Below, in pieces: positions 1-6,862 of a stretch of 64,000 bases of DNA; position 1 is the first letter of the stretch; each line of letters starts with the position of its first letter. Below the pieces are notes generated by a model. It ran no database searches and was not told the origin of the DNA. It worked only from the letters and a program-made list of their open reading frames with translations. The position numbers were made by a program, and so were the translations under genes. Location of the stretch: NCBI GenBank assembly GCA_016717145.1, contig JADKGD010000009.1, positions 3,118-67,117 on the forward strand. The letters run 5' to 3'. The stretch is from Saprospiraceae bacterium. Lineage in GTDB: Bacteria > Bacteroidota > Bacteroidia > Chitinophagales > Saprospiraceae.

Positions 1-282
1 ATTGCATTTTTTAAACTGGCCGGATATCCACCATTGTATTCTGGTGTGACGATGATAATACCGTCAGATGATTTTATCTTTTTGGCATAGTTAAGTACAC
101 CTTTAGATGGATTAATAAGTGTCTTTAGTGTCCCTTCGAAAATAGGAAAGTTGTACTCCTTTAAGTCAATAACCTCTGTAGTCAAGATTATTTTCAATGA
201 GATAATTTTGAAAATAAAGCGAAACATTATGACTTTTTCGCCCTTCTCTGACGCTTGATGAAATAATAGATATGTGATGCAT
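1..282 (-). CDS. NADPH-dependent FMN reductase, 3' end outside window, frameshifted
   Basis: Flavodoxin-fold NAD(P)H:FMN/quinone reductase family. Read on the minus strand from the ATG at 282, the N-terminus has the FMN-phosphate loop motif IISSSVREGRKSH; the text further on, in a different frame, has TEVIDLKEYNFPIFEG and the flavin-binding motif VTPEYNGGYPASLKN. The two halves join only if one base is gained or lost near position 185-195, so either the assembly has an indel or the gene is broken. The start lies 2 bp after the stop of the dehydratase gene, suggesting co-transcription. The C-terminal part lies beyond the window edge. The family is secure; the substrate (FMN, quinone, chromate) cannot be told. 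Confidence 0.8.
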
Positions 283-284
283 GG

Positions 285-524
285 TTATTTTTTATTGAAA
301 ATCCGGTCTATTTCTTTTGAAAGTTTTAAGTCCTTTTCGGTAATGCTATTATTGGCTTCATGTGTAAATAATAAGATATCTACCTTGTTGTACACATTAC
401 TCCAATTCGGATGGTGGTTCATTTTTTCAGCGACAAAAGCTACCTCAGTCATAAAAGTAAAAGCTTCTACAAAATCTTTAAACTCAAAGCTACGTTTCAA
501 TTGATTATTTGCTTCTTTCCACAT
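285..524 (-). CDS. Pterin-4a-carbinolamine dehydratase
   Basis: Dehydrates 4a-hydroxytetrahydrobiopterin (EC 4.2.1.96), recycling the cofactor of aromatic amino acid hydroxylases; cytosolic. The 79-residue protein carries the family hallmark His37-His38-Pro39 followed by Trp41, then VDILLFTH with His55, and the closing D-L-x-L-x-x-x-I helix. It begins right at the F-x-F-x-D-F-x-x-A strand-helix and is shorter at the N-terminus than the ~100-residue canonical proteins, as is common in Bacteroidota. It sits between a DUF6496-like gene (possible 20-bp overlap) and an FMN reductase (2-bp gap). No aromatic hydroxylase is visible in the window, so the cellular role is inferred from family only. Confidence 0.9.
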   Translation of the reverse strand: MWKEANNQLKRSFEFKDFVEAFTFMTEVAFVAEKMNHHPNWSNVYNKVDILLFTHEANNSITEKDLKLSKEIDRIFNKK

Positions 525-698
525 AGTACTTATTTTTTAGATTTTTTTGTTCATCTGCTTCACTCAAGCAATGGCAATGGCTTGTTTTTGATTTGTTACT
601 ATGGTATCCGATTTTCCGACGTGTAACTCCCCTACTTTAAATTCGTGCATGACCTTGGCTACCTTTTTTTGAGTAGCGCTTACTTTTTTCTTTTCCAT
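505..698 (-). CDS. DUF6496-like small basic protein, frameshifted
   Basis: Starting at ATG 698 the frame reads MEKKKVSATQKKVAKVMHEF, then a GELHVGKS segment and NQKQAIAIA before a TGA at 564-566. The sequence K-V-M-x-E-F-K-x-G-x-L and Q-A-I-A-I-A matches my memory of the small DUF6496 family, whose members normally continue with L-S-E-A. That continuation (LSEADEQKNLKNKYY) is present in the next frame, ending at 505, so a single missing base near 567 explains the stop. Function is unknown; such proteins are short, Lys-rich and often stress or plasmid associated. If the frame is restored, the end overlaps the dehydratase start by 20 bp. Confidence 0.6.
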
Positions 699-774
699 TC
701 TTATATTTATGCCACAAAGGTGCAGCTCATTACTTTGGCAAGCATTACAGAGTTTTTCTAAAGAGTTACATTAT

Positions 775-1029
775 TCACACATTAAACAAGGCTACATCAG
801 ACCTTTGTGTAACCTGAGCCAAAGAATCAGAAAATGAGATAATCTCTGGCGATATCTCCATAACATACTCAATTTTGTTTTTCATGTTTGGCCCCGCTAT
901 CAAGACTGACTGATTCTGCCCAAGGCAGATGAAGGGCGACAATTCTTCAAAGGAAGGAAGGGCCGATGGTGGGGTAGCAGGTTCAACAGTACGTTTATCG
1001 CATGTCCTCTGGACACGACGAGCGCTTAG
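775..1029 (-). pseudogene. Open coding-like fragment, unrecognised
   Basis: A stretch of 84 sense codons without a stop, bounded upstream by tandem TAA TAA and closed by TGA at 775-777. The only in-frame ATG is at 885, giving 36 residues beginning MKNKIEYVMEISPEIISFSD. Amino-acid composition is protein-like, but nothing in it is recognised. It lies just downstream of the protease gene on the same strand. It may be the tail of a truncated gene; the alternative is chance. Low confidence. Confidence 0.25.
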
Positions 1030-1043
1030 TTATTACAGGCAGT

Positions 1044-1937
1044 TTATCTTGTCAGTAGGCTTAACCAATTCGTAAATAATGAAACTCTCGTCCACTCCAT
1101 AGTCTGACCGTAATAACCTGTTTTCATTAGTTGATTAATGTCAACACCGCTACCAGCGCAAATACCTATTAATTCCCAAGTATTATTTTTTTGTCTGAAA
1201 AGTCCGCCACCACTATCACCACCAGAGCAAATATATTCTAAGGGTCTTGGTATAGTACTTCCTGATTTATTGCAATCCTTTCTTGTTGGATGGTCAAAGT
1301 CGCAAACGAGTAAAGTTTCGCGACCTAAATATTTTTGTCCTCCAATACTATCTGTTACATTTTCTCCTGCAATTTTTTTGTTTTGTTGACTCACTAAATC
1401 AGGTCTGTTTGCTGGTCCTGATGCGCCATAACCGACACCCACTACATTTGAATTTAGTTCGTCAAATGCAGTATTAACTTTTGCAGGTGTAATATTATTT
1501 ATAGGTTGTTCCAATTCTAAAAGTGCAATATCACATGAACCCTCTGTCAAACTATCTAAATAGTTAGGATGCAGCAATAAATTTTTAACCTTGACTTTTT
1601 GGCCATTGAACATCAAATAGAGTTTAGTAACATCAGTTACTCTATGATTGTAATTAACATAATTGACAGCGATCTGCCCATTAAATTCCATTGTGTCTGG
1701 TCGAGTATCACTGTCAATAAAGACATGTGCAGCAGATAGAACAAAACGGTCGCTGATTAAAACACACGAACCACTCGCAGAGGTGTCTTTATATATTAGT
1801 CCAACACAATCAAATTGTTTCTCGGTCGCCAAACTTAAGTAGTTTTTTTCATTAACATCATGTCGGATAATGCCTGAGAAGAAAATAAAGAATGCTAAGA
1901 CACAAAATGTCGAAATTATTAGTCTGTAATGTTTCAT
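1044..1937 (-). CDS. Secreted trypsin-like serine protease (S1 family)
   Basis: A chymotrypsin-fold protease of 297 residues when started at the ATG at 1937. A longer frame exists up to 1997, but the 1937 start puts a clean signal sequence (residues 6-21, hydrophobic) at the N-terminus. The catalytic triad is complete: His71 in LSAAH, Asp136 in CDIALLEL, Ser242 in CSGGDSGGG. Six or more cysteines suggest disulfides, in keeping with export. No C-terminal sorting domain is present, so it is probably periplasmic or released. It lies in an accessory zone of remnants and repeats and faces the same way as the two small genes upstream. Substrate unknown. Confidence 0.9.
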   Translation of the reverse strand: MKHYRLIISTFCVLAFFIFFSGIIRHDVNEKNYLSLATEKQFDCVGLIYKDTSASGSCVLISDRFVLSAAHVFIDSDTRPDTMEFNGQIAVNYVNYNHRVTDVTKLYLMFNGQKVKVKNLLLHPNYLDSLTEGSCDIALLELEQPINNITPAKVNTAFDELNSNVVGVGYGASGPANRPDLVSQQNKKIAGENVTDSIGGQKYLGRETLLVCDFDHPTRKDCNKSGSTIPRPLEYICSGGDSGGGLFRQKNNTWELIGICAGSGVDINQLMKTGYYGQTMEWTRVSLFTNWLSLLTR

Positions 1938-2017
1938 TGTCTGTGTTTTAAATTGCTTGAACGGTTGTGCTTTGCGAAGGTTTTTGGCGATAGCCAAAAC
2001 TGTCGTTAATGCTTCTG

Positions 2018-2203
2018 TTATGGCTTCGTGATTAACTCTTTTTTCGTTTTTGATGGTTTAGATTTTGGGTGTGGGACACTCAGTTTTTCTCCTGTGGCTT
2101 TATAATGAGCTATGGCCTTTGATATAAGTTCTTTGTCTGCTTTGGTTAATTTTACTGGTTCGACTACAAAATCAACTCCTTCTGGTTCTCTAATAATATC
2201 CAT
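2018..2203 (-). CDS. Small 61-residue protein, first gene of a two-gene unit or neighbour
   Basis: Begins MDIIREPEGVDFVVEPVKLT and ends in a Lys/Pro/Ser-rich tail. I do not recognise a named family, though short proteins with an EPxGVDFVV start are, to my recollection, recurrent in Bacteroidota next to small globular partners. An acidic beta-strand followed by a helix (ADKELISKAIAHYKATG) would fit an antitoxin-like or adaptor role, but that is only inference. It lies 81 bp downstream of the 150-residue gene on the same strand and ahead of the protease. Start chosen at the only ATG. Confidence 0.55.
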   Translation of the reverse strand: MDIIREPEGVDFVVEPVKLTKADKELISKAIAHYKATGEKLSVPHPKSKPSKTKKELITKP

Positions 2204-2284
2204 TTTTAATTTATTTTTGATTTAAAAAATATCTCCTTATTAAATTAAGGGCGTCCATTGGTAAGATTACCATCCGTTGGTTTC

Positions 2285-2737
2285 CTAAGTGAACAATTCT
2301 AAACTTTGTTCGTAATGTTCAATTAGTCTTGTTTTAGAAACAAAAGCAACGGAACCTTGGTTCCCCAAATCCCAACTTACTTTACAAGCGTATGCAAATA
2401 AATTTGCTGGAACACCTTTATACAATTTAGTTTTCCCGATGTTAAATGGGGCATTTTCAATTATACTTACAAAAACATGATCTTCTTCCATTTTCAGACT
2501 TACTAAACCATGAATTATTGTGGGATTATCCCTTGTAGTCAATTTAAACACTTGATGATCATTCTTCTTTAATTCAGCTTTCCAATTAAAATTCCATCCT
2601 TTAGTTTTTGTTACGGATTTAAGTTCTGATAAAGTAACTAAAGAGATTGTGGTTGGAAAACGCTCACCCGAAATGGTATTTTCGATACTATTTGTCAATT
2701 TATCTATCCAAACATCGATGTGTTTTTGTTTTGCCAT
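2285..2737 (-). CDS. Conserved hypothetical protein, possibly GNAT-like
   Basis: 150 residues, no signal or membrane segment. The C-terminal third contains a helix followed by the strand DLGNQGSVAFVSKTRLIEHY, which resembles the last strands of GNAT-fold proteins (G-x-V-x-F-x-x-K-T-x-L-I-x-H-Y). The N-terminal half is strand-rich with no clear acetyl-CoA pyrophosphate loop (Q/R-x-x-G-x-G/A), so catalytic activity cannot be claimed. Upstream of, and co-oriented with, the 61-residue protein. Together they could be a toxin-antitoxin-like or adaptor pair. I do not assign a function. Confidence 0.55.
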   Translation of the reverse strand: MAKQKHIDVWIDKLTNSIENTISGERFPTTISLVTLSELKSVTKTKGWNFNWKAELKKNDHQVFKLTTRDNPTIIHGLVSLKMEEDHVFVSIIENAPFNIGKTKLYKGVPANLFAYACKVSWDLGNQGSVAFVSKTRLIEHYEQSLELFT

Positions 2738-3013
2738 ATTTACTCTTTCAAAACCTTTAGTACGTTGGATGCCAAAAAAGAATTCAGCGTAGCATATTAT
2801 TAAAACTTACATCCTACATGCTAAATATCTCTGGTCTCAGAACGCAAAAATACGAATTTCTGCTGGAAGTACAGATAGATTTATGGTATTTTGTCCATCT
2901 AATATATTTCATTTTGCGAGTATTGCCCCAACCAAATAAATGATTGGCAGTGACATTTGACTTGTATTTTTGAGATTCATTTTCGGTGTGGCAGGACAAT
3001 TTTTTTTCATTAG

Positions 3014-3079
3014 TCTTAACGGCCTGCACTGACGATGTGCCTAGCGATAGCTGGCATATAGTTCAGTGCAATGTTAGTA
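3014..3079. other. Long imperfect hairpin, attC-like in shape
   Basis: Nested inverted repeats: TGCACTGA (3025-3032) with TCAGTGCA (3063-3070), and inside it ATGTGCC (3035-3041) with GGCATAT (3053-3059), around a loop containing AGCGATAGCT. Flanking TTAAC (3016-3020) and GTTAG (3073-3077) lie where integron attC sites carry their R boxes, but the 7-bp R consensus is not fully met. The hairpin sits in the 377-bp gene-free gap 2738-3114, of which nothing else is recognised. No integrase is in the window. Confidence 0.3.
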
Positions 3080-3186
3080 GCTGTCATATTTCTCTTTCTC
3101 TTTTTCCTAAATAAGCTACCTGCAAAGCTCAATACCATATCAAACTCAATAAAGTCACACACACAGCTTCTGAACGCATCGACAAA

Positions 3187-3405
3187 ATGCTACATAGAAA
3201 CCGATCCATCCTCCTCGAACTAATGGGAAAAGAAGGCAAACAAAAAAAAATGGATAAAAAGATACTTGATGCTAAAAAATTTAATTGGACCTACATCACC
3301 CACTACCACATCAATTCCCAAAACAAAACCGTCCATTATGTCTATGACTTCTCCTGGATGATATTTAGTGACCAGGAAGTACTTGTTAAAAGAATATCAA
3401 CGTGA
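3187..3405 (+). CDS. Unrecognised basic protein or gene remnant
   Basis: 72 residues from ATG 3187; the frame is open from 3115, adding residues such as KLNKVTHTASERIDKM upstream without a start codon. The body reads protein-like (RNRSILLELMGKEG, FNWTYITHYHINSQNKTVHY, VYDFSWM). It resembles, from memory, short Bacteroidota hypothetical proteins with a helix then a strand-turn-strand of F-x-Y-x-T-x-x-Y, but I cannot name a family. The lack of a start upstream of the open part suggests a 5'-truncated gene. It runs straight into the repeat-rich zone. Confidence 0.35.
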   Translation: MLHRNRSILLELMGKEGKQKKMDKKILDAKKFNWTYITHYHINSQNKTVHYVYDFSWMIFSDQEVLVKRIST

Positions 3406-3504
3406 AGAGCGTAAAAAAATAGTCGCAAACTATTTTAGCTCTGAACTGTGGCCGCCGTGTCACAGCTGGAAAGCATTTGATATTTGATACACACCTTTTC
3501 TCTT

Positions 3505-3590
3505 TTATAGCTACAGCGAGTATTTTTAACGCAGAGATTTGGAAAAAGAACAACATTTCATTAAGTTCTTTTTCTGGACAGAGCACTAGT
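3505..3590 (-). repeat. Dispersed repeat, one end of a MITE-like element
   Basis: On the minus strand this segment reads CTCTGTCCAGAAAAAGAACT, then a hairpin whose arms are GAAAAAGAAC and GTTCTTTTTC, then GCGTTAAAAATACTCG. The same ~80 bp with only a few differences recurs on the plus strand at 15960-16042, where it forms the left end of an element with terminal inverted repeats. Here only one end is recognisable. Probably a remnant of a small non-autonomous transposable element or of an IS end. Confidence 0.55.
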
Positions 3591-3593
3591 CGC

Positions 3594-4500
3594 TCCGCGT
3601 ACCGAAAAGTTAGCCCCGCTTTTTTTTGGGGCTAGCCAAAAATTAAAACCGACACTTGGAACTGTTTGAGCCGCACAAAAGCCCCGATTTTAAGCGCGAA
3701 TTAATTTAATATTGTCCTTTGCCTTAAAATTGGGAGATAACGTCGCACTTTTGTTGTACAAGATCAATGCGAGCTCCAATGCTAAAGCGAGTTTTTCAAG
3801 TGTCTAGATCTTTTGTTTACTTTTGCAGCAATGGGAAAAGTAAATGCCGCCCGCACAGGGCAAAAGATTAACAAATGGTAAATGAATTGGATTTAATTGA
3901 TTTGATTAAAAAAGTTGTTATTAAACTTCAATAAACAATAATCTTTTGCACTTTAGTTAATCTCCGCTCAAGCCGCTCAGGCTTTTTTGGGGCTAGCCAA
4001 AAATTAAAACCGACACTTGGAACTGTTTGAGCCGCACAAAAGCCCCGATTTTAAGCGCGAATTAATTTAATATTATCCTTTGCCTTAAAATTGGGAGATA
4101 ACGTCGCACTTTTGTTGTACAAAGATCAATGCGAGCTCCAATGCTAAAGCGAGTTTTTCAAGTGTCTAGATCTTTTGTTTACTTTTGCAGCAATGGGAAA
4201 AGTAAATGCCGCCCCAAAGGGCAAAAGATTAACAAATGGTAAATGAAGTGAATTGAATTTAATTGATTTGATTAAAAAAGATGTTATTAAATTTCGATAA
4301 AAAATAATCTTTTGCACTTTATCCATCTCCGCCAGCCGTTAGGGCTTTTCATTTTTTCTGCAGCAAAAAAACGAAACAAAATGCCGCTTTTCGCTAATCA
4401 CTCCGCGTACCGAAAAGTTAGCCCCGCTTTTTTGGGTAATCTTAAAAAAGAAACCGACAGTTGAAACTGTTTGAGCCGCACAAAAGCCCCGATAAAATCA
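3594..4500. repeat. Tandem non-coding duplication of ~360 bp (two full copies, one partial)
   Basis: Copy 1 spans about 3619-3965, copy 2 about 3981-4335, differing by a handful of substitutions and 1-3 base indels. A partial third copy of the start (GTACCGAAAAGTTAGCCCCG) begins near 4392 and fades by 4500. Each unit starts with the hairpin AGCCCC-GCTTTTTTT-GGGGCT, contains AAAAGCCCCGATTTTAAGCG, and a second inverted repeat TTTACTTTT / AAAAGTAAA. No credible coding frame runs through either copy. Function unknown; the strong hairpins resemble terminators or folded RNA. Confidence 0.8.
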
Positions 4501-4722
4501 ATTGCCTTCGGCAGCAATGTAGTTCAATTGACTTCGTCAGCAATTCAACAAATTGAACTAATTGAAATAAGCCGCAGGCGAATTGACCGAATTGACCTAT
4601 TGAACTAAGCGAAGCGCATTGAATTAAGCGAAGCGTATTGACCTAAGCGAAGCGCATTGACCTAAGCGAAGCGCATTGACCTAAGCCGCAGGCGAATTGA
4701 CCTAAGCGAAGCGAATTGAACT
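4501..4722. repeat. Short satellite based on a 19-bp unit
   Basis: Degenerate tandem repeats of GCATTGACCTAAGCGAAGC and relatives (AATTGAACTAAGCGAAGCG, CTAAGCCGCAGGCGAATTGA), clearest from 4590 to 4722 and more degenerate from 4501. The unit carries the short palindrome-like GCGAAGCG. It follows directly on the 360-bp duplication, making one ~1.1-kb repeat block without genes. Confidence 0.75.
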
Positions 4723-5133
4723 ATATTTGTCCCGAGGTTTTCACGAGGGTACTCCGGATCCTACAACAGTACTAACATAACCCTCCAATAGTTTCATTAC
4801 GATACCAAAAGATTAAACCGGAGTTTTATTAGCCATTGTCATCTCAATGTACAGGTAGAAATACTAAATTATCTTTACGCTTTACCCATCATCTTTGTTG
4901 ATCTGGAACCGCCCACCAGAGGCATTGAATACAAAGTGGTACATAATCAGGGTCTTCGTAGTGTATGATAAATTATTGATTTAGAGTTTAATATAGTTTA
5001 GAAATTTTAGTGCAGTGGTTTTCCTAAATCCTATTAAAAAATTGTGCACTTTAGTCAGTTTTTTGCCCACTGCAGGTGGCCATTTCTAAAGATAGTTCTG
5101 CCCCTTTCTGGCGCCAGTAGTATCCCAACAGTT
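4723..5133. other. Gene-poor gap with a possible coding remnant
   Basis: 411 bp without a complete gene. On the plus strand 4792-4968 is open for 58 codons (for example NYLYALPIIFVDLEPPTRG) and ends in TGA, but has no in-frame ATG, so it may be the tail of a lost gene or chance. The rest shows nothing I can assign. Confidence 0.3.
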
Positions 5134-5766
5134 TCATTGTTGGTGTATGGAATCATGACAAGTTATACATACTGAAACTAGCCATTCGATAGGCTCTTTC
5201 CCAATATTCAGCTTGGCGTATCTCGTATGATGGACTTGTGTAGCTCGTCCCCCACAATATACGCATCGCCAATTATCCCTTCTCAACACTACATAGCGCT
5301 TTCGCTTCCAATCTTCCGATTTGAGATATACATTTCTGTAGTATTCGCGACGAGGCAATAAAATCCGGCTTATATAGTCTGTTAAAAAACCCTCATCTTT
5401 TGAACTTGAGGTATTATGTCTATCAGACTTACTAAAAATTGAACGAAAAAACACAGAAAATACTATAATGACGATGATTAATATTCCAATAATTACTGGT
5501 CCGAAGATATTTTCAATTGCATCATTATTCTTAACGTTCTTTTCATTAATAATTACTGGTCCTTCTTTTATTATAATTTTTTTTCTCTTTTTTTGCTTCT
5601 TCTTTTTTACAACAATATCATTTGACTCAGATGAAGTTGAATCTGAAAGCATTGTATCACGTACTGTAGAAATTATTGTTTTAAAAGTTGTATCTAATTG
5701 TAAACTGTCTTGCCCAAAACTTAAGCATGAAAAAAAGAAAAATATTATGAGGAGTAAAAGTCTCAT
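5134..5766 (-). CDS. Membrane-anchored protein with C-terminal HNH nuclease domain
   Basis: 210 residues in four parts: a signal peptide (1-18, ending SFGQ), a low-complexity Ser/Asp then Lys-rich stretch (40-70), a transmembrane helix (about 90-109), and an HNH domain (155-208). The HNH domain shows WRCVYCGG (Cys168, Cys171), VHH (His179, His180), and VCITCHDSIH (Cys200, Cys203, His204, His208), i.e. a four-Cys zinc site plus the first catalytic-type His. If the signal peptide is cleaved, the Lys-rich region is periplasmic and the HNH domain cytoplasmic. HNH domains cut nucleic acid; a membrane-tethered version is unusual and could act in defence, phage inhibition or DNA uptake (inference). 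It stands alone with 200-400 bp gaps on both sides in a repeat-rich region. Confidence 0.8.
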   Translation of the reverse strand: MRLLLLIIFFFFSCLSFGQDSLQLDTTFKTIISTVRDTMLSDSTSSESNDIVVKKKKQKKRKKIIIKEGPVIINEKNVKNNDAIENIFGPVIIGILIIVIIVFSVFFRSIFSKSDRHNTSSSKDEGFLTDYISRILLPRREYYRNVYLKSEDWKRKRYVVLRRDNWRCVYCGGRATQVHHTRYAKLNIGKEPIEWLVSVCITCHDSIHQQ

Positions 5767-5984
5767 AGCATTCAGCCAACTTACTTATTTACCTAACAAA
5801 TATATAGTATTTAATTTTTAAGGTAAATTTTGTTGATATATTTAAAAGCAATCATGCCCTTATTTGCCCATGCTGATGCAAATTTCAGTCACATACTAGC
5901 CTGATAAATGCAACTTGTGCCATAACTTCTAATAACTAATCTTATCGAAATGAAATTAAAAATATGTCGAAAATCCAAACTGTA

Positions 5985-6167
5985 TTACACCGGTTTTTGA
6001 AGGCGGATGTATTCATTTGGAAGTTGAATTGTATATCCCTCTTTGAAGGACTCCGTTTGAAACGCCGGATTATATTTCATTTGTTTGCAATCTGACTTAT
6101 TTGATAACTTTACGTCTTCCTTACAACACAAAGCTAAAAATAAAAAAATTAAAATTAAGGCTTTCAA
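5985..6167 (-). CDS. Small lipoprotein, last gene of TonB/thioredoxin operon
   Basis: 60 residues with a lipoprotein signal (hydrophobic 2-12, lipobox LALC-C). The mature part includes FKEGYTIQLPNEYIRLQK. After the stop, the neighbouring frame continues as VIQFGFSTYF, so the real protein may be about ten residues longer with a 1-base indel near 5990. Function unknown. Its position 3' to a metal-regulated TonB receptor and a thioredoxin-like protein suggests an accessory role in the same pathway. Confidence 0.5.
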   Translation of the reverse strand: MKALILIFLFLALCCKEDVKLSNKSDCKQMKYNPAFQTESFKEGYTIQLPNEYIRLQKPV

Positions 6168-6177
6168 ACATTAATTT

Positions 6178-6369
6178 CTAATGGTGAATAATTTCTTTTT
6201 TAGTTTCTTCAAAATCCTGAAAACTACCTTCACAAAAGTCTAAAGAAAATATTTTCCCCCAAAGCAATTTTCCGTTTGCAGTAAAAATATACCTGTCATA
6301 TCTCCCGAATCAAAATATCCGGGTATTAAATACTTATGAAAGAAAAATCTATTTTGACAATGATTGTAT
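6178..6369 (-). pseudogene. Frameshifted small gene or remnant between thioredoxin and lipoprotein
   Basis: Coding-like text spread over two frames: FHKYLIPGYFDSG in one, then YDRYIFTANGKLLWGKIF and DFCEGSFQDFEETKKE ending in TAG at 6178-6180 in another. No credible start codon is visible. The pieces read as one short protein if one base is restored near 6295. Unrecognised; the stop precedes the lipoprotein ATG by 10 bp, so it belongs to the same transcription unit. Confidence 0.35.
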
Positions 6370-6371
6370 TG

Positions 6372-6846
6372 TTACGGATTTAGTCGCTTCAAGATTTTTA
6401 TTAAGACATTAGATGTAATGTATTCAGGATATTGAAATATTATTTCATTGTCAGCGTTTAAAAAACAAAGCGATGGATAGGATATTTTTTATCAAACATA
6501 CCTAATTGTTCAGCTAATTCAGGTATGCCTGTATTTGTACCTGTGGGTTTGTATCTGAAAGTAAATCCGTTAAAAATGATATTTTGCCTTTCTTCTGCGT
6601 TTAGGTCTACTAAGTAATATTTTTCATTGAGCATTTTAATGCTGTCGTCGTTCTTAAAGGTGGTGTTTTGCATCGTTTGGCAATACTTACACCAGTCTGT
6701 ATGAATAAAAACAACTACGTTTCTCTTTGCGACCTTTTGCAAACTATCTATTTGTTCAAATTGATAAGTTTTAAGTTGGGCAAATGAAGTGTATCCTTGC
6801 AATAAAAAACAAGCCCAAACAATAAAAATAAGTGAATATTTTTCAT
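6372..6846 (-). CDS. Exported thioredoxin-like protein, frameshifted twice
   Basis: Thioredoxin-fold protein with active site WCKYC (Cys-x-x-Cys) in VVFIHTDWCKYCQTMQ, so a periplasmic thiol:disulfide role is likely. The start at ATG 6846 gives a signal sequence (MKNIHLFLLFGLVF) whose continuation lies in the next frame after a T run at about 6806-6811. A second break at the T/A run 6485-6490 hides the C-terminus, which in the right frame reads SYPSLCFLNADNEIIFQYPE, matching the cis-Pro and final strands of the fold. Both breaks are cured by adding one base to a homopolymer. Follows the TonB receptor by 16 bp: same operon, probably the same metal control. Confidence 0.75.
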
Positions 6847-6862
6847 TATTTCAAATAGTATC

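Noticed and set aside
1937..1997. Upstream start of the protease (20 extra residues)
   Set aside because: The added basic stretch would precede and spoil the signal peptide; the internal ATG at 1937 starts it cleanly.
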